Positions 26,085-37,373 of a stretch of DNA of 64,000 bases are shown one piece after another. The number at the start of each line of letters is the position of its first letter. The first letter of the stretch is position 1. Source of the DNA: Gossypium raimondii (lineage: Eukaryota; Streptophyta; Magnoliopsida; Malvales; Malvaceae). The stretch covers positions 45,417,733-45,481,732 of the forward strand of contig NC_068571.1 of assembly GCF_025698545.1 (NCBI RefSeq). The letters are read 5' to 3'. The translations under genes were made by a program, and so were the position numbers. A model generated the notes under the pieces. It made no database searches, was not told the DNA's origin, and saw only the letters and a program-made list of their open reading frames with translations.

Positions 26085-26308
26085 CCACTAGAAATCGACT
26101 TGTTACATATACTCAGTAGGTAAATGACAAAATTGTCCTTTACTTAAAAATTGACTTGATGAAGACTGAAGGACCAAGTTTCCACAACATGGCCTTGAGT
26201 AACTATCAACAATTTTGGATATGGACTTGGATGTTGCGGTAACAAGCCTTGTAACGTTGCGAACGGTCTTCCCTCCGAACTAAGTGTAGGGCCTCCATGT
26301 TGCAACAC

Positions 26309-29300
26309 TGTAATGGCCTAAATTCAAGGTTATCGAAACAGTGGTTTCGTAACCACAAATCTGATTTAAAGAGAAATTTATTTTAATATTTTTACATGAA
26401 TATTTATATGATAGGAAAATCGTATGAAAATATTGATGGAAAAATTTTACCGATTTAGTGGTTAGTTAGAAAAAGAAATTATTGAAGAAATTGGGTAAAA
26501 ATAAGGTATCGAGACCTCGATCTCGTAAAATCGAGTCAAAAATATTTTTATAAATATTTATGAAATGTTGGTAATATGGTATTAAAATTTCGTTAGAAAA
26601 TTTTAATGTTTGGGTAGTCAATTAAGTGAAAAGAACTAAATTGAAAAAGATGTAAAAGTTACTAGAAGGATTAAATAGCTCAATTGTTAAATAAGGAGGG
26701 ACATAAATTGCAAATAAGCCCAAAAGAAGATATTTTGGGCGGCATAAGCTGAGAAAAATCAGGAGAATTAGTGAAATGAGGGTAAAATGGGAAAATAACA
26801 AATTTTACATAAAAATGGGACCAAATTGGAATATCTAGAATTCTCTTTATTTTTCTGCATTATCATCAGCCAAAAATGTCCTAAGGGTTTATTCAAGCTG
26901 GTTTTTCATAATTTTTTCACTAAGTGAGTTAATCCTTGCCTTTTTCTTGTAATTTTTGTGTTTCTAAGACTTTTACAACTAGGTCCTATTACTTAATTCA
27001 TTGGTTTTTAATTTTATGAATGAAATTGAAAGTTGCTATGAATATGTGCTGGAATTTTATTATGAAATAGCATGAAATTTAAGCTTTAATTTGTTTATGA
27101 GATGATTTTATTAGGTAATTTCAATTGAAATTGATTTGTAGGACCTAATTGTGAAAAAGTTTGGAATTAAAGTCTAGTGCTAAAATTTTGATTTCCAAGG
27201 TTGTAAAGTAGTTTAAAGTGATAGAGTAAAGTGTTAGTTGAGAAAAATAAGCTCAATTGAGAGGTTAATTGAGCAGGGATGAAATTATCATTTGTTGAAA
27301 GCTTAGGGGAAAATGGTAATTAACATCATGCACTAAAACAGTTTTGGACAGCAGCAGTAGTCTAACTTTGAAAAATCACCAAAAATTTTATAGATCGAAT
27401 TATAGGATGAATAAAATATGAAATTAAATCTTATTAAGTCTAGTTTCTTATAAAAGAAACAATGTAAGTAATGAAATTGTAAATCATGAGATATAATAGA
27501 TTTTGTGAGACAAGGTCAGAATGAGTTGGGGTTCCCCTGTTCTGACTTTGGAAAATCATAAAAATTAGATAAAAATAATTACAGGATTAAATTTATATTT
27601 TTAAAATCCTTCTATTTTCAAAATAAACAAACGAGAACATCATCCGAATTTTGTGCAATGAGATAATTAATTTTTAGTAAAGAGGGGCAGAACTGTCGAA
27701 CAGTGAAACAGGAAAAACTTTAAAGAATAAACTGTACTTATTCGCTAAACTAAAAATTCTGAAAATTTTATGGTAAGAAGATATGTGAGTCTAGTTTCAG
27801 GGAAAATTAGAGGATCTTAATTTGGAGTTTCTTAACTCAAGATATAAATAATTTAGTGACCATGACTCAATGAGACAACTTTGAATGAACTATAAATAAT
27901 AATGGAATTATAGAGAATATTACATATGAACATGAAATGTATTAGATTAATGATTAAATTTATTTATTTAGAACCAGAAAATTCAAATACTAAGCTAGAT
28001 CGAGGAAAAGAAAAAGTTCGGGATTAGTAGATTTTTGTTTACGAACAAGTATCGAGGTAAGTTCGTGTAACTTGAATTATATTTTTAAATGCTTGAAATG
28101 TTTGTTATTGATGTGAACATGGTTTGAATGTTTATTGTATGAAAATTGATGAAACCTTGATATATTTGATAAAAAGGGGAAGAAATCTCGATTGAATGGA
28201 AGGAAAATTTGATGGATCTCTGAAAAAGAATTTACGGTAAAAAGGATCTAGCCCGGACGGGTGATCCTATCCTGATATAGCCCTCTCGAAGAATATGTAG
28301 AAAATGGATTTAGCTCGGACGGGTAATCCGAATTAGGGTCTGAATTTAGCTTGGACTGGTAATTCAGATCCAAGCTCATTGGAGTAATTGTCATTGCAAG
28401 GGATTTAGCCTGGACTGGTAATCCTACTGTAAGGATGAGGTTCGCGGGAGTGTGCTCTCTGAAATGGAAATGTGCGCACATGAATATGAATTGACGGACC
28501 CAGATTTGTACACTAAAGTGTACCTCTGAAAATCCATCGAAATTCTGAGAAATTCAACGGGATAAATATGGAAAAATAACAAGGGAATGAAAATCATGGT
28601 ATTGATGAGCTCATCAATCGTGATATATATATTATTGATACATGGAATTATTGAACTAACTTAAATGTTGAGTTTGTGCATGTTAGGGGAATAATGTATT
28701 GAATGGATGTATGAATGTTTATTGCATTGTATTGAAAATATTAGGTAAGTATAATTCTTGTTACATGAGCTTACTAAGCACAAAGTGCTTACCCTGTTTC
28801 TTTTTCCTCTATTTTGTAGTGTTAAGAGCTCGGAGGTCGGATTCGGTCAGAGACGTATCACACTATCAACTTCAAGATCTCGGTATATAAAGAAACTTTA
28901 TTTTGGAAATCAATGGCACGTATAAGCTAGTAAAGTAAATGTTAATGTGAAATGAATATATGGTTAGCCATTGGTATGGCTAACAAATTTTGGTTTTGGT
29001 ATGTGATGAGGTTATCTTATGAATATGTTAAATCTATCTTGAAAATATGTTGAAATGGATTGGTTGTGTTCGATTGGTTTCGATTTAAAAGTACAGGGAA
29101 GATTAGATATTTTTAAAGGGGTTATATTGAGTTCAAAAAAAAAACTTTGGGATTTTGTGAAAAATTTCTTATGGTTTTGATTTAATCCCGGTTTGGTCCC
29201 GATGTATATTTTGGGCTTCAGAGGCCCATCCAAGGGACGTCATGGCATGTTTCAATAAATGAATAGTATTTAACTCGTAATGACGAAAAATTTATTCGAT

Positions 29301-29338
29301 AAAATTCGGTAATGCCTCATACCCTATTTCGGCGACGA
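26309..29338 (+). mobile_element. Solo Gypsy LTR, 3' end truncated
   Basis: Begins TGTAATGGCCTAAATTC and is collinear with the reverse complement of the ~3.15-kb LTRs at 41026-54385. Shared landmarks are CAGTGGTTTCG near 26340, TTTTGGACAGCAGCAGTAG near 27344, GAGATATAATAGATTTTGTG near 27488 and GGTAATGCCTC near 29308. The last ~20 bases of the family (through GGGTGTTACA) are absent. No internal region adjoins it, so it is a solo LTR or an LTR fragment. Clearly older than the three-LTR element. Confidence 0.75.
28245..28430 (+). repeat. Tandem hairpin units in the solo LTR
   Basis: About four to five units of the form GGATTTAGCCTGGACTGGTAATCC, each with self-complementary ends GGAT/ATCC. Spacer lengths vary. 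Confidence 0.7.
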
Positions 29339-29746
29339 TGATTCCTTTCAATGTTCAATTATTCCATGTCGTGCCCTCGATCTCTCAACATTGTGAGTCA
29401 TATGACTCCTTTAGTTGCTCAGCCTAAAACAACTTATTGATGTTGTGACCTCTAACTATGGCCAATCCTTAATAGCTTTATCCTTCACATTGCAGCGTCC
29501 AACAGTAGCAGGCTACGATGTCAATCTCTGTTTGTACAATCATGAGCTTACAATACATTTAACCTTTTTCAACAACTACACACCATCAAATATACCTTAT
29601 TAATGATCTAAAACTACTCAAAAAGAAAGCAAAAAACACGAACTTGCCTACAAACTATCCAACCACAATTTACCTTTTTTAACAACTTAACTTCTCTCAA
29701 ATATAAACTAAAATGAGCATGGAAGACTAGAAACATATGTATCTAA

Positions 29747-30803
29747 GGTTCTGTTTGTTTCAACATAAAAGCTTTTACGAAAAATAATTTCAACCTTTTT
29801 CGATATTTGTTTCATGTAAAATAGGATAATCAGTGTAACAGGTTTTCCAGTCAACGTTAAATTACCCCCTTATTCCAGTAAAATGTCTTATCAAGTGTTT
29901 TTTTCCGTAAGACTTTTTCCAAATTGATAAGACTCTGTTTATTGTAACACTCCCATACCCAACCCGAATATCAGTTCAAAGCACCGGGATGTTACATTCT
30001 CTACTATATTATTCACTTATCAAATATTTTCATATGAACTTTCACAACTTTTCAATTTAGTCCCATTTTGTCATAAAAGTTCAACATTCAGTAATTAATC
30101 ATATTAAACCAATTTTCTTTTTTATTACACTTTAATCACATAATTTATCTCAATATCTTGCTTTACATATCAAATTTCTATAGATTTCACTTCTAGGATT
30201 TCACCCACATATTTTCTCAAGTTCAACAACTTAGTCATTGTTATCATAAAAATTCATATTTTTCCATAATTTCACTTTTACAATTCAGTATGCATATTTC
30301 ATCATCTCATAACACATTCATTAAAATTCTATCATAATTTCCTTATTCACATATTAAATATTTAAACTTTTTACAATTATCAATGTAGTTCTGCTTTTAT
30401 GTAATTTATTTTTCACCATATAAGCAATCTAATCAAATATTTCATTATAATATCTTATTTCACATAACAAATTTTCATGCATATCACTTTTCTTGTTTAA
30501 ATTATAAAACAAAATTTACAATTTAATCATTAACATCATGAAGATTCATTATTTATTATAATATCACATTAACATCACGTTGTAATCAATTCACTATTTC
30601 ATTTAAACTTTTTAACATAAATATTGAATGTATTTTGTTTCATTGTAAACAACTTTTATGAAATATTTTTAGAAAATTTGCCAAATAACATAAAATATTT
30701 TACTCGGATGCATATAAACACTAGAAAATATTAATTTTTCCAGAAAAGTAGGCTATTTTCGAAAATTATATTCCGGAAACTCTTTCAATGAACAAACAGA
30801 ACT
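29747..30803. mobile_element. hAT-like MITE with nested LTR fragment
   Basis: The terminal sequence GGTTCTGTTTGTT on the left is matched by AACAAACAGAAC on the right (30791-30802). Flanking arms are also inverted: TTTACGAAAAATAATTTC on the left against the complement of TTTTCGAAAATTATATTC. From about 29943 (TGTAACACTCCC) the interior looks like a piece of an LTR in minus orientation inserted into the MITE. Confidence 0.5.
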
Positions 30804-30804
30804 T

Positions 30805-31855
30805 AATTATCATCTATTAGTTTCTTTGTTTGATGGCTACCAGAACTAGGTCTTGATGTTTTTGAATCTAGTTTGGTGTTTTGATATTTTGTTACATTGT
30901 TTGTTGAAACTAAGGCTTGAGGGCCTCAAACTTCAATTTTTGGTTATTGCAATGGTCAATGGACATTAAAGTATTAGTTTGTTGTTGCAATAAATGGAGC
31001 TTGATTATTTTTTGATCAATTTGTCTCTACCTTAGACGATGATGTTCGAATCTTGTCCAGTTTACATTCTTTATGATTTAACGAATGCAAATTCTTCGTT
31101 TTAATTTTGGCTCCTTCTTTTGAAGGGTGTTTAATCTTGTCCATAAAGTATAATTTAACAAATGTAGATTCAAACGCACCATACCTAGTTTTGATTGTAT
31201 TTTAAATACTTCTATTTTTGAAACAAATCATTTTTAAGCATTCGATCTTCTATGAAAGATATAAGAAAGAGATAAGCTAACCTAGATTATCGATTAAGGA
31301 CCAGTTTAATATTATTTTCAGAAATACTTTTGGGATAAAAATACATTTGAGATAAAAGTATTACTAAACAATATATGTTTGAGACAAAATATACTTTGAA
31401 AAAACACTGTTTTAACCAAAAATAGAAGCAAAAAGTTTTAATTAATTTATACTCAAAAGTATTTGTTGATCGGGAAAATATTTTTAAAAATATTACTAAA
31501 TTAATTAACCTTAAGTGACATTGTTTAATTAATCAACATGTCACATTATCAAAATATATCCAACATACTGGAGTCAATGAAAATAAAGTACTAAAACTTT
31601 GAGAAATTGTAGTTTCTACAAAATTAAACGTGCATTTTTCCCATTTTGTATTAAGCCTACTGATATTTTTTAATAAAAACCATAAGTGACAAAAGGATCA
31701 TACCATTTAATTTTATTTAGAAATTTTCGAGGCTAATGATTGAAAAAATGAATGCAATATCTGGGTTGCACCAAGATTTTATTTCCTTTTAACTATTGTG
31801 TAAAACCTCAAAGCTGTAAATGGGCAATATAATATTACATATGTATAGTTGCATA
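30805..31855. other. Intergenic, 3' side of sHSP gene
   Basis: No gene is seen. Around 31290-31450 the repeated wording TTTGAGATAAAAGTATTACT / TTTGAGACAAAATATAC suggests another small dispersed repeat. Confidence 0.35.
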
Positions 31856-31859
31856 CGTT

Positions 31860-32336
31860 TCACGAAACTTCAATGGATTTGAGATCAGGTTTCTTCACTT
31901 CCTGCTTGGGAACAGTAACAGTAAGGACCCCGTTTTCCATGGAAGCTTTCACCTGCTCCATCTTCACATTTTCAGGCAACCGAAACCTCCTCATGAACTT
32001 CCCACTGCTACGTTCAATCCGATGCCAAGCATCATTCTTGTCTTCCTTCTCTATTTTCCTTTCTCCGCTGATTTGAAGCATCCTGTCATCTTCAATCTCC
32101 ACTTTCACGTCCTCTTTTTTAAGCCCTGGGAGGTCGGCTTTGAAGACGTGCGCTTCCGGAGTTTCCTTCCAGTCGATTATGGTGTTGGCAAAAGCAGCGG
32201 TTTCTGGGATACGCGTGGTGGCGAGTGATGAAGAAGACAAAGGGAAGCCTCTAAAAGGATCTAATACGTCAAAGGAGAAGGGATTACCGAAGATGCTGTT
32301 CCTTCGGTTGCCAAAGAAACTTGGAATCATGGCCAT
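31860..32336 (-). CDS. Class I cytosolic small heat-shock protein (HSP20)
   Basis: ATP-independent holdase chaperone that binds unfolding proteins and forms oligomers in the cytosol. The 158-aa single-exon frame is normal for 17-18 kDa class I sHSPs. The N-terminus [21 protein letters not shown] and the FDVLDPF motif are class I signatures. The alpha-crystallin domain spans about residues 50-148, with [24 protein letters not shown] (consensus II side) and [12 protein letters not shown] (consensus I side). The C-terminus KSIEVS carries the I-x-V oligomerisation motif. A strong heat-shock element and TATA box lie upstream. The next gene, on the opposite strand, is HSP101, the disaggregase that works on sHSP-bound clients. 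The exact paralogue is not assignable. Confidence 0.95.
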   Translation of the reverse strand: MAMIPSFFGNRRNSIFGNPFSFDVLDPFRGFPLSSSSLATTRIPETAAFANTIIDWKETPEAHVFKADLPGLKKEDVKVEIEDDRMLQISGERKIEKEDKNDAWHRIERSSGKFMRRFRLPENVKMEQVKASMENGVLTVTVPKQEVKKPDLKSIEVS

Positions 32337-32492
32337 TTCTCTTCCTTTCTATAAGGACAAATGATTTAATGTTCTGACCAGAAAAAAGAAGAAGAAAGTA
32401 ATTAGTGTCCAATCGTGACGAAATAGCAGCGAATTTGATTGCTTACGAGATCTTTTAAATCTGGTTGCTTTGTTGGGGAAGAACATGTCGGG

Positions 32493-32500
32493 TTTATATA
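32493..32500 (-). promoter_or_regulatory. TATA box of sHSP gene
   Basis: TATATAAA on the minus strand, about 155 bases upstream of the ATG and about 50 bases downstream of the heat-shock element. Confidence 0.75.
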
Positions 32501-32551
32501 AGAAGTTGGAGAGGAATCTAGTACTTTCTCGTACATGTATTTTTGTGGTAT

Positions 32552-32579
32552 TTCACGAATATTCTAGAATTTTCGCGAA
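32552..32579 (-). promoter_or_regulatory. Six-unit perfect heat-shock element
   Basis: Alternating TTC and GAA triplets, each separated by two bases, run without a mismatch through six units (TTC at 32552, 32562 and 32572; GAA at 32557, 32567 and 32577). Three units suffice for heat-shock factor binding, so this is an unusually complete site. It is symmetrical, so it reads the same on both strands. Confidence 0.9.
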
Positions 32580-33700
32580 GGCTCTATAATTTTCTTCAAA
32601 CTCTTTGAAAGGAGAAAGTATCTTTGATTCTTTTCGTCAGATATTTTTAAAGCTTGTTGATATTTTTTCAAATAGGATACTCAATTTTTTATTTGATTTA
32701 ACGGAACTGATGATAGGGTAGTTACGGTTAGTTTAAATTATTTTTAAACTTTCATTTTCTCCGCAAGATAGAATATGATCTGGAGTTTAGTTTTAATTAT
32801 CTCTTTTCTTATTATATTTAATTTTGATTTTCGATTTTAATATAATCAACTAGAGGAGATTCGGTGGCGGAGCCACTAAAAAATTATTCTTGACAAAAAC
32901 AATGCGAAAAAAGTTAACATACATTGTTTATACGATTTTCAACTAGGTATGCTTATAACACCATTGGTGAATCAGAGATCTTTGGGAGTTTTTAATGCCA
33001 TGTCATCAATTAATTAATATTTTATTAAAAATATATAAATTATTTTAAAAGTATAGAAAATTGTTTAAAATATATTTTTTAAAATTAATTAATTATTGAC
33101 GTGACATAATAGATGTTTATTTTTCACTTATTTTTGGATGATTTGATAAAATGTAAGTTTAAAGACTAAAAGAAGTGAAAAACTGAACGAATGGTTAAAA
33201 TGATTTTTTGTAAAGTTTGAGAGTCAAATAAGTAATTATACTTTTAAAATATTATAAACCAAAATATTAATTAATTGGTTTTTTTACTAAAGATCATATT
33301 TTCTCTTCCAATAATATTATTTTCCAATACTCAAACCTGAATTCTCTCATTAAAAGTATAATACATTTTATCATTACATCCAACACGAAGTGATAATAAT
33401 TTTTATTAGTAGTCTTTCTAATTTCTTTCTAAAAATAATGATGCATAAATTGAAATAATAAATTTATATTAAAAATTAATTTTATAAATAGTTTAAAATT
33501 TATTTTTAATTAAATAAATGTATTTTTACTTTATCAATTATATTAAAAATTCTATAATAAAATTTTTTTATTCTCCATCTATTTTACTAGGATTGGTTTT
33601 TATAATAAATTTTTAATTAATGCATGTATCTAAACAATGGACGCGTGAGAAGACAATCTCATAAGCAGCGAGTGGAGCCAATATTATATGATTTACAGTT
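32580..33700. other. Shared upstream region between sHSP and HSP101
   Basis: AT-rich DNA between the two divergent heat-shock genes, with no coding frame of note. Isolated TTC/GAA triplets near 32597-32615 are too irregular to call as a further element. Confidence 0.4.
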
Positions 33701-33703
33701 ACA

Positions 33704-33736
33704 GAAAATTCGAGGATGTTCGGTTCATGAACTAGA
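33704..33736 (+). promoter_or_regulatory. Heat-shock element cluster upstream of HSP101
   Basis: GAA-aa-TTC-ga-GGA-tg-TTC-gg-TTC-at-GAA-ct-AGA: triplets stay in 5-bp register across seven units, with two imperfect or wrongly oriented ones. It lies about 280 bases upstream of the proposed leader-intron donor. Confidence 0.7.
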
Positions 33737-33981
33737 AGAGTAGTATCTAGTAATTTCTAGCGGCAACTTCTTCTATCATCTTCCAGATAAACTACCCTCT
33801 TTCACTCCTACAAAACCCCACTCTCCTCCTTTCCCACTTCTCTCAAAGAAAAAAACATTAAATCGCCACAAATACTATTTTATTCTCCCGGAAAAAACAC
33901 ACCTCCAACAACAAGCAGACTCAAATAAACTCTGTTTTTCGACTCATCATATCAAATCCTGTTCTCAACTTCGATCACTTG

Positions 33982-34301
33982 GTAAGTCAAAACCCCTCTT
34001 TTTCCACTCTATATATGTGTTTGAATTGTATCAAAGTAGTTTCTGTTTTTCCTTCTCATCTTGTTCTTAGCTAAGAAAATAATAACTATCTGGGTTCATT
34101 TGTTTGTGCGTGAGGGTACTAGAAACTGTATGTAAACTTTTTTTTAAAAATTTATTAATGACTTGTTTATGAAGATTGGGTATTGCAATCTACTTCTATG
34201 CGATGGATATATATATATATATATATTTTTTTTTTTCATTGAGGATTACTCGTTTTTGTTCTTGGGATTTTAAGTTAAGGAAATGGATGCATGAATTCCA
34301 G
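33982..34301 (+). other. Probable 5'-UTR intron of HSP101
   Basis: GGTAAGTC donor at 33982 and an AATTCCAG acceptor ending at 34301, 46 bases before the ATG. The intron has a TA repeat (about 34208-34226) followed by T runs. If real, it removes an in-frame upstream ATG at 34291, supporting the start at 34348. Confidence 0.6.
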
Positions 34302-34347
34302 GTTTTTTTTGTTTTTTTTTTTTAGTAATAACAGAAGTAAAACTACG

Positions 34348-37300
34348 ATGAATCCCGATAAATTCACTCACAAGACAAATGAAGCTCTGGCCGCCTCTCA
34401 CGAGCTAGCGATGAGCAACGGCCATGCTCAATTCACCCCTCTTCACCTTGCTGTTTCTTTGATCTCCGATCCCACTGGCATTTTCCCTCAATCTATCTCC
34501 AATGCCGGTGGTGAAAACGCTGCTCAATCCGCCGAGAGGATCTTTAATCAGGCCTTAAAGAAACTCCCATCACAGTCGCCTCCGCCGGATGAAATCCCCG
34601 CCAGCACTTCCCTTATTAAGGTACTCCGTCGTGCACAAGCTGCGCAAAAGGCACGCGGCGACACCCATTTGGCCGTCGATCAATTGATTCTCGGCCTTCT
34701 CGAGGATTCCCAGATCGCTGATTTGATAAAGGAAGCTGGTGTTGCTCCGGCAAAAGTGAAATCCGAAGTAGAAAAGCTTCGAGGAAAGGAAGGGAGGAAG
34801 GTGGAAAGTGCTTCAGGGGATACTACATTTCAAGCTCTAAAGACTTATGGCCGTGATCTTGTTGAGCAAGCAGGAAAACTTGATCCGGTGATAGGCCGAG
34901 ATGAGGAAATCCGAAGGGTTATTCGGATTCTATCAAGGAGAACGAAGAACAATCCAGTTCTCATAGGAGAACCGGGTGTCGGTAAAACTGCAGTCGTAGA
35001 GGGCTTGGCTCAAAGGATTGTTAGAGGGGATGTTCCTAGTAATCTTGCTGATGTGAGAGTTATCGCGTTGGACATGGGTGCGTTAGTTGCTGGAGCAAAA
35101 TATCGAGGTGAATTCGAGGAAAGATTGAAGGCTGTATTGAAAGAAGTTGAGGAAGCCGAAGGGAAAGTGATTCTCTTTATCGATGAAATACATTTGGTAC
35201 TTGGGGCTGGTCGAACCGAGGGCTCCATGGATGCAGCTAACCTCTTTAAGCCTATGCTTGCTCGAGGTCAACTTCGATGTATTGGTGCAACGACACTGGA
35301 GGAATATAGGAAGTATGTTGAGAAGGATGCTGCATTCGAAAGAAGGTTCCAACAGGTTTATGTCGCTGAACCGAGCATTGCTGATACAATCAGCATCCTT
35401 CGAGGGTTGAAAGAAAAATATGAAGGTCACCATGGTGTTCGGATACAAGACCGCGCTTTGGTGGTGGCATCACAGTTATCGAGTCGCTACATTACAGGAC
35501 GTCATCTTCCTGACAAGGCGATTGACTTAGTCGACGAAGCTTGTGCGAATGTGAGAGTTCAGCTTGACAGTCAGCCTGAAGAGATTGATAATCTCGAACG
35601 AAAACGAATGCAATTAGAAGTTGAGCTGCATGCTTTGGAAAAGGAGAAGGATAAAGCGAGCAAAGCTCGACTGGTTGAAGTACGGAAGGAGCTTGATGAC
35701 TTGCGAGACAAGCTTCAGCCGCTGATGATGAAATATAGGAAGGAGAAGCAAAGGGTTGATGAGATCCGACGATTGAAACAGAAGAGAGAAGAGCTCATGT
35801 TCGCCTTACAGGAGGCTGAAAGAAGATATGATTTGGCAAGAGCTGCGGATTTGAGATATGGAGCAATTCAGGAAGTGGAATCTGCGATAGCGCAGCTTGA
35901 AGGAACCACAGATGAAAATATAATGTTAACGGAAACGGTTGGACCTGAACATATTGCAGAGGTTGTAAGCCGCTGGACTGGCATTCCTGTCACGAGGCTC
36001 GGACAGAATGAGAAAGAGAGGTTAATTGGGCTTGCTGAGAGGCTGCACCAAAGAGTGGTGGGACAAAATCAAGCGGTTGAGGCTGTTGCAGAGGCTGTTT
36101 TGAGGTCGAGAGCTGGATTAGGAAGACCTCAACAACCGACTGGCTCGTTCCTTTTCTTGGGTCCGACTGGTGTTGGAAAAACAGAACTTGCTAAGGCACT
36201 GGCAGAACAACTCTTCGATGACGAGAACCAGCTTATCAGGATTGACATGTCCGAGTACATGGAGCAACACTCAGTTGCTCGACTTATCGGTGCACCACCA
36301 GGGTATGTGCTGCATCTTGTACATGCTATGCATCCAAGTGTTGGGATTATCATTGTATGATAGTAGCTTAACTTCCTTTTTTTACTTTTGTATATCAGGT
36401 ATGTTGGACATGAGGAAGGTGGGCAACTAACCGAGGCTGTAAGGCGAAGGCCATACAGCGTTGTACTATTTGATGAAGTTGAGAAAGCACATATCTCTGT
36501 CTTCAACACACTGCTTCAAGTGCTGGATGATGGTCGATTAACCGATGGCCAAGGCCGCACTGTCGACTTCAGAAACACGGTGATCATCATGACATCAAAC
36601 CTTGGAGCCGAACATCTTCTGTCTGGGCTTAGTGGAAAATCTTCTATGCAAGTTGCACGCGATCGCGTATTGCAAGAGGTAGTTAAATGATCTGTTTCTT
36701 GTAATTAGGGACCCTACTGAGGTTCATTTTTGAAGCATTTATGGTATTAACATGATACTAATTTGGGTTGCTTGACAGGTTCGGCGACACTTTAGGCCAG
36801 AGTTGCTTAACAGACTTGATGAGATTGTTGTTTTTGATCCGCTCTCACACGACCAATTGAGGAAAGTTGCTAGGTTGCAAATGAAGGATGTGGCAGTCCG
36901 ACTTGCTGAGAGGGGAATTGCATTGGCTGTAACGGATGCAGCTCTGGACTACATATTAGCAGAGAGTTATGATCCAGTAAGTACATCATCCATGTTCTAT
37001 ATTGTTTTGCTTTCGGGTACGAGTGTCGGGTGTTGGGTATAATGTTCTTTTTACTTTGCTGTTGTAGGTTTACGGTGCGAGGCCTATAAGGAGATGGCTG
37101 GAGAAAAGGGTCGTAACGGAGCTGTCGAGAATGTTAGTGAAAGAAGAAATTGATGAGAACTCCACAGTGTATGTTGATGCGAGTCCCAAAAGAAACGAGT
37201 TGGTGTATCGGGTGGAGAAAAATGGAGGCTTAGTTAACGCTGCCACCGGCCAAAAATCAGAGGTATTGATCCAAATCCCAAACGGGCAGCCAAGAAGCGA

Positions 37301-37373
37301 TGCTGCGCAGGCAGTGAAGAAGATGAAGGTTGAAGAGATGGATGAGGATGAGGATGAGGAGATGGATATGTAA
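34348..37373 (+). CDS. HSP101: HSP101 / ClpB1 cytosolic disaggregase (4 coding exons)
   Basis: Hexameric AAA+ chaperone that threads aggregated proteins through its pore. It is essential for acquired thermotolerance in plants. Exons 34348-36302, 36399-36678, 36779-36976 and 37068-37373 have GT/AG borders and join in phase to 912 aa, against 911 in Arabidopsis. The Clp N-domain is at about 1-150. NBD1 has Walker A GEPGVGKT (207-214) and Walker B VILFIDE (274-280). The coiled-coil middle domain is at about 410-530. NBD2 has Walker A GPTGVGKT (605-612) and Walker B VVLFDE early in exon 2, then the arginine-rich [14 protein letters not shown]. The tail is acidic ([11 protein letters not shown]), as in cytosolic HSP101, and there is no transit peptide. 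The start was chosen at [14 protein letters not shown]; an upstream in-frame ATG lies in the likely leader intron. Confidence 0.97.

Noticed and set aside
34291..34347. Upstream in-frame ATG for HSP101 (19 extra residues)
   Set aside because: It precedes a TTCCAG acceptor at 34301 and so probably lies in the leader intron. The extra residues are T-run encoded Phe/Leu with no counterpart in the family.
35083..35448. 121-aa minus-strand frame inside HSP101
   Set aside because: Antisense shadow of the AAA+ NBD1 coding sequence.
36303..36398. Apparent premature stop in HSP101 after GAPPGYV
   Set aside because: A GT...AG intron (36303-36398) restores the conserved [11 protein letters not shown] in phase. 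It is a normal intron, not a disruption.
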